The position numbers and the translations under genes were made by a program. DNA of 64,000 nucleotides from Bdellovibrio bacteriovorus (GTDB lineage Bacteria; Bdellovibrionota; Bdellovibrionia; Bdellovibrionales; Bdellovibrionaceae). The notes beneath the pieces were generated by a model. It made no database searches, was not told the DNA's origin, and was given only the letters and a program-made list of their open reading frames with translations. Where the stretch lies: contig NZ_LUKE01000001.1 in the NCBI RefSeq assembly GCF_001592735.1, forward strand, positions 558,001 to 622,000, read 5' to 3'. Shown piece by piece: positions 45,495-53,846 of the stretch (position 1 is the first letter of the stretch; the number at the start of each line of letters is the position of its first letter).

Positions 45495-46087
45495 AGCGAC
45501 TTTAACCACTTCGTCAGTCGTAAAATTTCAGTCTCCAAATGCGCGCGGTCTTTATCATTCCGAACAATAAAGTCGGCGTATTTTTCTTTTTCTTTCAACG
45601 GCACTTGGGCCTGCAAACGACCCTCGATCTCTTTATCTGTCCATTGATTACGAGAACGCAGACGTTGTTTTTGTTGTTCAAGTGTGCAGGTCACCACCAC
45701 CACTTTATCAAATTGAGCCTGGGCTTGAGACTCCACTAACAAAGGCATGTCATAAATGGCCAAGCTATGCCCTTGGCTCGCTAAAACTTCGCGCTGTCTT
45801 TTGACTTCCGCCCTAATCAGCGGATGCAAGATCGCTTCAAGTTCCAGTTTTTTAAAAGGATCATCAAATACGTACTGCGCCAGTTTGCGGCGATTCAAAT
45901 GTCCTTCGGGGTCGAGAAGTTCATGACCGAATTTTTCTAAGACTGACTTAAGTCCAGGCGAGCCTTTTTGTACCACTCCCCGCGCGATTTCATCGGCGTC
46001 AACCAGCTGAAAGTCCAGCTCGCGAAGGCGTTGACTGACGGTGCTCTTACCACTTGCAATACCTCCGGTCAGGCCGATCCATTTCAT
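45491..46087 (-). CDS. coaE: Dephospho-CoA kinase
   Basis: 198 residues. GLTGGIASGKSTV is the P-loop; DADEIARGVVQKG and HPLIRAEVK are CoaE signatures, and DMPLLVE marks the lid/substrate region. It phosphorylates dephospho-CoA in the last step of CoA synthesis. It is divergent from the Ser/Thr kinase operon with 66 bases between. Confidence 0.95.
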   Translation of the reverse strand: MKWIGLTGGIASGKSTVSQRLRELDFQLVDADEIARGVVQKGSPGLKSVLEKFGHELLDPEGHLNRRKLAQYVFDDPFKKLELEAILHPLIRAEVKRQREVLASQGHSLAIYDMPLLVESQAQAQFDKVVVVTCTLEQQKQRLRSRNQWTDKEIEGRLQAQVPLKEKEKYADFIVRNDKDRAHLETEILRLTKWLKSL

Positions 46088-46153
46088 AGCTCAAATCTCC
46101 TTAAGGATTGGGGTCATTTTACCGATAGACCTCCCAAAGGGGAACAGATTTTC

Positions 46154-48055
46154 ATGTCTCAGGCCTTGGAACAATTTGGTAAATACATTCTTTTAGAGCG
46201 ACTTGCCGCAGGCGGCATGGCGGAAGTGTATCTATCAAAATCCACGGGTGCCGTGGGCGTAAATAAATTTGTCGCCATCAAGCGCATCCTTCCCCAATAT
46301 TCAGATCACCAAGAATTCATCGAGATGTTTAAAGAGGAAGCAAAGATCGCCGTGAATTTAAATCACGGGAACGTTGTCTCTATTTATGATTTCGGGGTTG
46401 AAAGAAGTCAGTTCTATCTGGTGATGGAATATGTAGAAGGCCGCAATCTTCGTCAAATTTTAAATGAACTAAAAAAATCAAATACGCAGTTCACGATTGA
46501 ACAGATCGTTTACATGATCAAAGAGGTGGCGGCGGGCTTAGACCACGCTCACCGTTGTATCGATGGAACTACGGGTAAGCCTTTAAACATCGTTCACCGT
46601 GATATGTCCCCACAGAACGTCATGGTTAGCTTTGAGGGTGAAGTTAAGATTATCGATTTTGGTATCGCCAAAGCCGAAACTCAATTGGAAGCCACTAAAG
46701 CCGGAACCCTTAAAGGTAAATACGGTTACATGAGTCCGGAGCAAGCCGATGGTCAATCCATCGACACGCGCACAGACATATTCTCTTTAGGCATCGTCCT
46801 TTGGGAGCTTTTAGCAAATGACCGTCTTTTTACTTCTAACAGTGAAGCGGCTATTCTAAGAAAAATCCGTGAATGCCAAATACCTTCGATCCGCAAAATC
46901 AATCCTTCGATTCCACCGGAGCTTGAGCAGATCGTGAATAAAGCTTTGGCCAAAGATAAAAGCTTGCGCTATCAAACCGCATCCGCTTTTCATCGCGATC
47001 TGAATCGCTTTTTAAATACTCAATATCCCGAGTTTTCTCCTCACGATTTTAGCGTATTCATGAAGAATGCTTTTTCCAGCGTATTCTTAGATCAGCGTCG
47101 TAAGCTTGTTGAATACTCGAAGGTTCAAGGTTCACCGGCTGAAGATAAAACGGTCGTGACCCAAACCGACGTGCGCCCTCCACAGCCTCCGCGCCGTGCA
47201 AAGGTTGATCCCGATGCCGAAGATAAACTGGATATCGACACGTCGACCGACATCCGCGTTTCTTTAGATCCTTTAAAACCACCTCCTCGTCCCCAAGGCG
47301 GCACGCAGACAAATATCAGCGTCACGCAGACACGCACGAGCGTTGGAACGATGACTCGCACCCCCTCTTCTGGAACAATCCGTGGCCCCATGCCAAGTTC
47401 AAGATCAGGATTGCCGGTTGAAGAAATCACCGGCTGGGTGATGAAGGCTGTATTATTATTAGCTTTAGTCGTTGGCGGCAGCTGGGCTTATCAAAATCTT
47501 TTTGCGAGCAAAAAACCGAAAATGACGGCAAGCACAGATCCAGGTCGCGCGACGACGTCAGAGCCCGTCGCGGAAGAAGTTCCGATCAATACGATGGAAA
47601 CCGCTTCCAATGCTCCGGAATACACTATGACTATTCATAGTGTCCCCGACAAAGCCCGTGTCGTTTTAGATAATGTCGACACTAAAGAGTACACGCCGTT
47701 TAGAAAAACGGTCAAAGCCAACACACCCGTAACAGTGCGCTTGGTTCGCGAGGGCTACACCGACCTAGTAACAACCGTCACTCCGGTTTACGAAGCGTAT
47801 TCTTTCAGCGGAAAGCTTGAACGCTTACGTATGATGGCTTCCCTTTCAATTAACATTGTTAATGGTGGCGCAAATCCAGAACTTGTTATCTCTGGCATTC
47901 CAGTGGATATTAAGCCTTCAGGTGCTACTTACACCATTCAAGCCGGTGTTCCGATCAAAATCCAAGCTCGCAATAAAACTACGGGATTGTCGGCGGAAGC
48001 CACTGTCACCGTTCCAGAAAATGAACGAAGAACGTTGGATCTGTTTCTGAAATAG
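46154..48055 (+). CDS. Ser/Thr protein kinase with membrane helix and PEGA domain
   Basis: 633 residues from the ATG at 46154. Kinase core: G-loop LAAGGMAEVY, Lys43 (VAIKR), HRDMSPQN with catalytic Asp150, DFG Asp168, and GKYGYMSPEQ. All key residues are present, so it should be active. Residues 370-420 are a Pro/Thr-rich linker; a membrane helix lies near 428-448. Outside, a PEGA-type beta domain (MTIHSVPDKARVVLDNVDTKEYTPFRKTV) and a second beta repeat follow. The acyl-CoA ligase gene starts 11 bases later, so this kinase heads the lipid operon. Confidence 0.93.
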   Translation: MSQALEQFGKYILLERLAAGGMAEVYLSKSTGAVGVNKFVAIKRILPQYSDHQEFIEMFKEEAKIAVNLNHGNVVSIYDFGVERSQFYLVMEYVEGRNLRQILNELKKSNTQFTIEQIVYMIKEVAAGLDHAHRCIDGTTGKPLNIVHRDMSPQNVMVSFEGEVKIIDFGIAKAETQLEATKAGTLKGKYGYMSPEQADGQSIDTRTDIFSLGIVLWELLANDRLFTSNSEAAILRKIRECQIPSIRKINPSIPPELEQIVNKALAKDKSLRYQTASAFHRDLNRFLNTQYPEFSPHDFSVFMKNAFSSVFLDQRRKLVEYSKVQGSPAEDKTVVTQTDVRPPQPPRRAKVDPDAEDKLDIDTSTDIRVSLDPLKPPPRPQGGTQTNISVTQTRTSVGTMTRTPSSGTIRGPMPSSRSGLPVEEITGWVMKAVLLLALVVGGSWAYQNLFASKKPKMTASTDPGRATTSEPVAEEVPINTMETASNAPEYTMTIHSVPDKARVVLDNVDTKEYTPFRKTVKANTPVTVRLVREGYTDLVTTVTPVYEAYSFSGKLERLRMMASLSINIVNGGANPELVISGIPVDIKPSGATYTIQAGVPIKIQARNKTTGLSAEATVTVPENERRTLDLFLK

Positions 48056-48066
48056 GAGCCCTCATC

Positions 48067-49848
48067 ATGTCGAAATCCACCACGCTTGGGTCCTCCATCT
48101 TAAGTATGCCGGACCGGGACCCGAATCATATTGCCATTAAATTCAAAGTCCGCGACGAATGGAAAGAAAAAAAATGGCAGGACTACTATCACGATATTGA
48201 AACCGTTGCCGCAGGTTTGCTGGCATTGGGCATTAAACCTGGCGACCGCATCGCCATTATGGCCAACACTCGTTATGAATGGTCCGTCAGCGATTTAGCT
48301 ATTTTCGGGATCAAGGCCGTCACTGTAGCCGTCTATCAAAATAACACCGCAGAAGATGTGGAATACATTCTTAACAACAGCGGCGCGCGCATCTTGATAT
48401 CTGAAACTCGCGGTCCTTTGAAAATATTTGAAGCCGTTCGTAAAGAATGCCCTTTGATTGAAAAATTGATTGTTTTTGATGAGACCTGCCCAAACCCCGA
48501 AGCCATCACTTGGAATCAATTGCAAAAAATTGGCGCGGAATATTTAAAAGCTCATCCCACTCAGTTCCGCGAGCTGTGTTCTTCTATCACCCCGGATGAC
48601 TTTGCGACTTTGCTTTACACTTCAGGAACCACGGGCCGCCCTAAGGGTGTGGTGATGACTCATCGCCAAGCTTACAGTGAAGTTTCTGAGGCTTTTCCTT
48701 ATGCGGGGGCGAACCCTAAAGATACTTCTTTAAGCTTTCTTCCCTATGCCCATATCCTGGGTCGCATTGAACATTGGGGACATTTATACATCGGCTTTAC
48801 CATGGCCTATGCCGAAAGCATTGAAAAAGTGCGCGGCAATTTAGCGGACGTACGCCCGACGATCATGGTGGCCGTGCCACGAATTTTTGAAAAAATCTAT
48901 GCTGCTATTTTAGCGCAGATCCAGACCCAACCTTTAAAACAAAAACTTTTTAGTTGGGCCTTAGACATCGGCCGCAAAGTGGGCGAACACAAAATGAGCG
49001 GCCAAGCTTTGCCTTTAGATTTACTTTTACAATATGAAATCGCGCGCAAACTGGTCTTAAGAAAAATCACAGACGCCTTCGGTGGCCGTTTGCGTTTTGC
49101 TATCAGTGGTGGCGCCCCGATCCCGAAGGAAATTGCCATCTTTTTTCACTCTGCCGGGATTCTGATTTTAGAAGGTTACGGACTGACAGAGACCACCGCG
49201 GCCATCACCGTGAATGTGCCTTATAACTATCGCTTTGGCAGCGTGGGCCGCCCTATCGGCGATGTGCAACTTAAAATCGCCGACGACGGCGAAATCCTTG
49301 TGAAAAGCGACAAGGTCATGAAGGAGTACTATAAAAATCCTGAAGCGACTAAGGAAGTTTTTACCGACGGATGGTTTCACACCGGAGATATTGGTGAAAT
49401 CTTACCAAGTGGAGATTTAAAGATCACTGATCGTAAAAAAGATCTGATTAAGACTGCCGGCGGGAAATACGTAGCTCCGCAGCGTTTAGAGGGTTTGCTA
49501 AAACTTTCGCCTTACGTATCGCATGTCCACGTTCACGGAGATCAAAAAAAGTACATCGTGGCCTTGATCACCTTAGATCGTCCTTCGGTGGCGAATTTGG
49601 CGAAAGAGCGTGGCGTGCCTTATGAGGACTGGAATAATCTAGTCGCCTCAAGCTTTGTGCAAGATCTTATTCGCAAAGTCGTGGCCGACACCAATTCCCA
49701 GTTGGCAAGTTTTGAAAGCATTAAAAAATATCTGGTCTTGCCCCACGAATTTACCGTTGAAAGTGGAGAGTTAACTCCGTCTTTAAAGGTCAAACGCAAA
49801 GTCTTGGATCAAAAATTCAAGGCGCAAATTGACGAGCTTTATCAATGA
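48067..49848 (+). CDS. Long-chain acyl-CoA synthetase (AMP-forming)
   Basis: 593 residues. YTSGTTGRPKG at 184-194 is the AMP-binding P-loop; EGYGLTETTAAITVN and HTGDIGEILPSGDLKITDRKKDLIKTAGGKYVAPQ are the later adenylation motifs. Overall layout is the long-chain fatty-acid CoA ligase (FadD/FAA) type. It would activate free fatty acids to acyl-CoA through acyl-AMP. AGGAG precedes the ATG. The final ATGA overlaps the formyltransferase-like start. Confidence 0.93.
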   Translation: MSKSTTLGSSILSMPDRDPNHIAIKFKVRDEWKEKKWQDYYHDIETVAAGLLALGIKPGDRIAIMANTRYEWSVSDLAIFGIKAVTVAVYQNNTAEDVEYILNNSGARILISETRGPLKIFEAVRKECPLIEKLIVFDETCPNPEAITWNQLQKIGAEYLKAHPTQFRELCSSITPDDFATLLYTSGTTGRPKGVVMTHRQAYSEVSEAFPYAGANPKDTSLSFLPYAHILGRIEHWGHLYIGFTMAYAESIEKVRGNLADVRPTIMVAVPRIFEKIYAAILAQIQTQPLKQKLFSWALDIGRKVGEHKMSGQALPLDLLLQYEIARKLVLRKITDAFGGRLRFAISGGAPIPKEIAIFFHSAGILILEGYGLTETTAAITVNVPYNYRFGSVGRPIGDVQLKIADDGEILVKSDKVMKEYYKNPEATKEVFTDGWFHTGDIGEILPSGDLKITDRKKDLIKTAGGKYVAPQRLEGLLKLSPYVSHVHVHGDQKKYIVALITLDRPSVANLAKERGVPYEDWNNLVASSFVQDLIRKVVADTNSQLASFESIKKYLVLPHEFTVESGELTPSLKVKRKVLDQKFKAQIDELYQ

Positions 49849-50585
49849 GAACTTGGGTCGTCACCTCCGCCGTGACATTTGTACCCGATAACTATGAGGA
49901 TCTGATACTTCCCCTAGCCCACGATCCTCACATCGAAGGACTGCTGATTTTAGACAATCGCAGTCCTGATATCATTTTAAAGGCCGTACTTTTAATTGTC
50001 TCTTTGGCCGGCCCACGCATGGGTTGGCAGCTTTTAAAAAATTATTTTCGCAGTTCAAGCTTACGAAAAAAAAAATATTATGAACAGGCCCAGAAAAAGG
50101 TCCTTATTTTTAAAGACATCAATTCGACCGAATGCCTTGAAGCGCTTCGCACCATCCAACCTGATTTAATATTGAATGCGCGAACTCGGTCCTTTTTTCG
50201 TAAAGACATTTTGGCCCTCCCGCGTCTGGGATGCATTAATATCCACCATGGACTTTTACCCGATCAACGAGGTTTGATGTGCGATCTGTGGGCTCATCTT
50301 GAAAATACGCCCGCAGGATTCTCCATTCACGTCATGACCTCAAAATTAGATGACGGGGCCATTTTAAATACGACGGAAGTCCCATCTGACAAAAAAAATT
50401 ATTTAGCGTCGATTCAAGCAGCCGCCCGACTTGAGGCGCAGGCCGCTTCACAAGTACTTGCAAAAATAAATCATGCTGGAAAAATAGAAGGACAAAGCAA
50501 TCTTAAAACAGAAAAAACGGTTTATCGAAGAAACCCAGGTATTAAAGACTTCTATAAGCTTCGTTTAAGAGGTGTGAAAATATGA
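49845..50585 (+). CDS. Formyltransferase-like protein
   Basis: 246 residues. GCINIHHGLLPDQRGL is the formyl-transferase core motif (N, H and LLP) found in Fmt, PurN and ArnA-type enzymes, and KLDDGAIL carries the catalytic-type Asp. The rest diverges, and the C-terminal OB domain of Fmt is absent. It would use formyl-tetrahydrofolate to formylate an amine, if active. An N-terminal helix (residues about 43-62) is hydrophobic. ATGA overlaps on both sides place it firmly in the lipid operon. Confidence 0.83.
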   Translation: MRTWVVTSAVTFVPDNYEDLILPLAHDPHIEGLLILDNRSPDIILKAVLLIVSLAGPRMGWQLLKNYFRSSSLRKKKYYEQAQKKVLIFKDINSTECLEALRTIQPDLILNARTRSFFRKDILALPRLGCINIHHGLLPDQRGLMCDLWAHLENTPAGFSIHVMTSKLDDGAILNTTEVPSDKKNYLASIQAAARLEAQAASQVLAKINHAGKIEGQSNLKTEKTVYRRNPGIKDFYKLRLRGVKI

Positions 50586-52984
50586 AAACCATCTTGGCTC
50601 TTCATGGCAACCCCGGACATCCTGAAGATTGGAATCTGCTTAAAAAAATACTTCCTGCAGGTTATGAACTTGTAACGGTGGATCCCCACGACGACACTTG
50701 GACAAGTTTGCTGACAAAAACCTCTGATAAAAAAATTCTTCTGGGTCATTCTTGGGGCTGTTACCGCGTTTTAAAGGCTTTAAAGCCTTTTGCCTCTTCC
50801 ATTGAAAAAGCAATCTTGGTGGCCCCTTATGTTAAACCTGAAAAAAAGATTTCGGGTTTGGCGCAAGCACTTTTGCATCTGCCGGTCATAGGTGACGCTT
50901 TGCTAAAAGCCAACCACGCTAAAGCCAAAGATTCTTTTTTCGCGGATCTTATTCATCCTTTAAAGTCTCAAGATGATAGTTATCTAGAGATTGTCAACGG
51001 CCGTTTGCAAGAATGGCATTTGTGGAAAAAAACGGCTTTTCAAAAAATGGCCATGCAAGCAAATCCATGGAGCCCCGCGGATGTATCCGCTGTTCCGGTC
51101 ACCGTGATTTATGGGGCGAAAGATAAAGTCTCTGACCGTAAGGCCCAGGGTGATGTTTTTAAAGCTTATCCAAATAAAACGGAAGTTGAAATTCACGATG
51201 CGGGTCATGGCCTGATTTGGTCGCATGCTCGCGAAATCGTCAAAGCCTTGCAAGAGGAGTCTAAGACCATGAATCCTAAAATCGGTTACTTCCCGGGATC
51301 TGACGAAAGAAATAACGTCATTAGTTATATGGAAAAACACTTGCGTGAATTCCCTGATCGCATTGCTTTGACGTGGGCGCGTCGTGATTCTTTGCAAGCT
51401 TGGGATGGAAATCCCATGACTCCGATTGCGCATGATAAAATCACTTACAAAAATTTTGCCGAAAGAATTAATTCTTTTGCACGTGGACTTTTAGATATCG
51501 GTATTCAGAAAGGCGATCGCGTGATCATCTTTTTGCCGATGGCCCTAGATATGTACACGGCGATGTTTGCCGTTCAGCGTATTGGGGCTATTGCCGTGTT
51601 CCTAGATTCCTGGGCGCGCAGCCATCACTTAGGGGCTTCGGCCGAATGCGTGGGCCCTAAGGCCATGATCAGTTTTAAAATGGCTTTTGATTTGGTCGAT
51701 CAAGTTCCTGAATTTAAATCTATGCCGGTCCGTATTCTTTACGGACCAGGGGATAAGTTCACTCATAAATTTGAAGATCTGCTAAAAAAAGATCCTTCCC
51801 CCGTGGCGGCCGTGGAAAGTGAATTCACCGCTCTTATCACTTTTACGACGGGCTCAACCGGTAAGCCCAAGGGAGCCAACCGTACTCACCGCTTCTTATC
51901 TGCGCAACATCAAGCCCTTTCGCATGTCATTCCCTACACGGAACAAGATAAGGATATGCCGGCGTTCCCGATCTTTAGTTTAAATAACTTAGCGTCGGGT
52001 GTAACCACCGTGCTACCGGCTTTAGATTTATCAGCCCCTTCGGACAAAGACCCCGCGTTGCTGGCTTGCCAAATTATCAATGAAAATATCAACTGCACGA
52101 CATTATCACCCAGCATGCTGGTCGGGCTTTCGCGTTTCTGTAAAGAAAAGGGCCTTCAGCTTTCAAAACTGCGTCGCGTGGTGACCGGTGGCGCCCCCAT
52201 TTCTAAAGATGACGTTAAAGCGTTTTACGAGATCGCCCCGCAAAGTGATCTGTGGATTCTTTATGGCTCAACCGAAGCCGAACCCATGGCCCACATTGAA
52301 GGCCGGGACATGCTTAAAGAAAGCAAAGTCACTGATCCAGAAATCATCGAGGAAGGTGTGAACGTGGGTCATATCAGTGATGATATCGACTTTAAATTCA
52401 TCCGCATCAAGGATGGTCCGATTTCGTTATCCCAAACAGATTGGGATAAGATCGAGGTTGCCAATGGTGACGTGGGCGAGTTTATTTGCACGGGCGACCA
52501 CGTTTGTCGCGAATACTATAATAACCCCGAAGCCTTCAAGACGACGAAAATCATGGGCCATGACAACCGAGTGTGGCATCGTACCGGCGACCTTGCCTAT
52601 ATTGATTCTGATAAAAATCTATGGATCGTGGGCCGCGTGAACAATGCCATTGAGCGCGCCGGGAAATATTACTTCCCCGTTCGCGCCGAAGTCTTATTGA
52701 AACGCATGGACTTTACTTATCGCTGTGCTTTTTTAGGTATGGATGACGCAAAACTAGGCCAAGCAACTCACGCCGTGGTGGAATTAAAATCAGATATTGA
52801 TCCAAAATCTTTTGATTTCGTATCCGCCAAAAAAGAAATCCAACGCGTGTTTGAAAAGAATAAGATCCCCGTGGATCATATTCAATTCATAGAAAAAGTT
52901 CCTATGGACCCCCGTCATCACTCGAAAGTTGAATATAAAGTCCTGCGTGATCAATTAAAACAACCAGGAGTCGTTATTGGGTAA
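50582..52984 (+). CDS. Alpha/beta-hydrolase fused to OleC-like AMP-dependent ligase
   Basis: 800 residues. Residues 1-225: alpha/beta-hydrolase with GHSWG nucleophile Ser57, acid Asp181 or Asp185 and His209. Residues 230-800: adenylating enzyme, TFTTGSTGKPKGA (420-431), FPIFSLNNLASG, YGSTEAEPMAHIEGRD, and VWHRTGDLAYIDSDKNLWIVGR. These last segments resemble OleC beta-lactone synthetase more than fatty-acid ligases. OleB-OleC fusions exist, but OleB uses Asp, not Ser. An internal AGAGGAG at 51253-51259 precedes Met230, so the ligase may also be made alone. The gene overlaps both neighbours. Confidence 0.87.
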   Translation: MKTILALHGNPGHPEDWNLLKKILPAGYELVTVDPHDDTWTSLLTKTSDKKILLGHSWGCYRVLKALKPFASSIEKAILVAPYVKPEKKISGLAQALLHLPVIGDALLKANHAKAKDSFFADLIHPLKSQDDSYLEIVNGRLQEWHLWKKTAFQKMAMQANPWSPADVSAVPVTVIYGAKDKVSDRKAQGDVFKAYPNKTEVEIHDAGHGLIWSHAREIVKALQEESKTMNPKIGYFPGSDERNNVISYMEKHLREFPDRIALTWARRDSLQAWDGNPMTPIAHDKITYKNFAERINSFARGLLDIGIQKGDRVIIFLPMALDMYTAMFAVQRIGAIAVFLDSWARSHHLGASAECVGPKAMISFKMAFDLVDQVPEFKSMPVRILYGPGDKFTHKFEDLLKKDPSPVAAVESEFTALITFTTGSTGKPKGANRTHRFLSAQHQALSHVIPYTEQDKDMPAFPIFSLNNLASGVTTVLPALDLSAPSDKDPALLACQIINENINCTTLSPSMLVGLSRFCKEKGLQLSKLRRVVTGGAPISKDDVKAFYEIAPQSDLWILYGSTEAEPMAHIEGRDMLKESKVTDPEIIEEGVNVGHISDDIDFKFIRIKDGPISLSQTDWDKIEVANGDVGEFICTGDHVCREYYNNPEAFKTTKIMGHDNRVWHRTGDLAYIDSDKNLWIVGRVNNAIERAGKYYFPVRAEVLLKRMDFTYRCAFLGMDDAKLGQATHAVVELKSDIDPKSFDFVSAKKEIQRVFEKNKIPVDHIQFIEKVPMDPRHHSKVEYKVLRDQLKQPGVVIG

Positions 52985-53846
52985 TTGGTGGATCCTCGTT
53001 AAAGAACGATTCAGTCCCGCATCCTATATTCCGATGATCGCCGTCTTTACGGCGGTCAACGGGTTGTATTTATCTAAGCAAGCTGAAATGGAATGGAATT
53101 GGACTCAGTTCTTTTTGACCTTTATTTTGCTGCTGTCCTTTTTCTTTCGCATGCGTTTGTTTGACGAGATCAAAGACTATGAGGTGGATTTAAAAATCAA
53201 TCCCACCCGTCCCTTAGCTCGGGGAATTCTTTCGGTGATCCAAGTCAAAAAAGCATTGCTGCTTTTGATTATTTTCGAGTTGATACTTGCGGCCTTTGTC
53301 GGTGGGTGGAATAGCTTTATCGTTCACGGTTTAGCTATTGGTTACAGCCTGCTTATGTATGAAGAGTTTTTTATCGGCGATTTTTTACGCCCGCATTTAA
53401 CGACCTATGCGGTGACGCATACATTTTCTAGTTTTTTGCTTGCGATCTCTGCCGGTGTCGCGATGACGGGTATTTCAATCACTGATTTTCATGCTGACAT
53501 CTATATTTTCTTTTTAATGAACTGGGCTTTTTTCAATCTTTTTGAATTTGCCCGAAAGACTTTTGCCGTATCAGAAGAACGTCCTGGTGTTCTGAGTTAT
53601 TCCAATATCTTTGGCCGCACGGGGGCTTGGTTATTATCGACGAGCCAGGCAGCAATCGGGATTATTTTAGTTTCTTCAGCAAAGATAGAGCCCTTGGTGA
53701 TCGCCGCCTTCGTGCTATACCTTGCGGCCAGCTCCTTGTACCTTATCCAAGGCAACGCCAAAGCTGCCAAAATCTTTAGAAATAGTTCTGCGGCTTACTT
53801 GCTAGTTCATTATATAATTGTGATTTACGTGTTGGGAGCATCTTAA
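52977..53846 (+). CDS. UbiA-type membrane prenyltransferase
   Basis: 289 residues, about eight membrane helices. RLFDEIKDYEVDLKINPTRPLARG holds the first Asp-rich motif (Asp63, Asp67, Asp71) that binds the prenyl diphosphate through Mg. The second motif, EFARKTFAVSEERPGVLSYSN, lacks the usual DxxxD, so the acceptor may be unusual. The start is TTG, with AGGAG 6 bases upstream, overlapping the ligase gene by 8 bases. It would attach a polyprenyl or related chain to an acceptor in the membrane. Confidence 0.87.
   Translation: MGNWWILVKERFSPASYIPMIAVFTAVNGLYLSKQAEMEWNWTQFFLTFILLLSFFFRMRLFDEIKDYEVDLKINPTRPLARGILSVIQVKKALLLLIIFELILAAFVGGWNSFIVHGLAIGYSLLMYEEFFIGDFLRPHLTTYAVTHTFSSFLLAISAGVAMTGISITDFHADIYIFFLMNWAFFNLFEFARKTFAVSEERPGVLSYSNIFGRTGAWLLSTSQAAIGIILVSSAKIEPLVIAAFVLYLAASSLYLIQGNAKAAKIFRNSSAAYLLVHYIIVIYVLGAS

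Noticed and set aside
45968-46153. N-terminal extension of the Ser/Thr kinase
   Set aside because: It overlaps coaE on the other strand; the ATG at 46154 begins the normal kinase domain.
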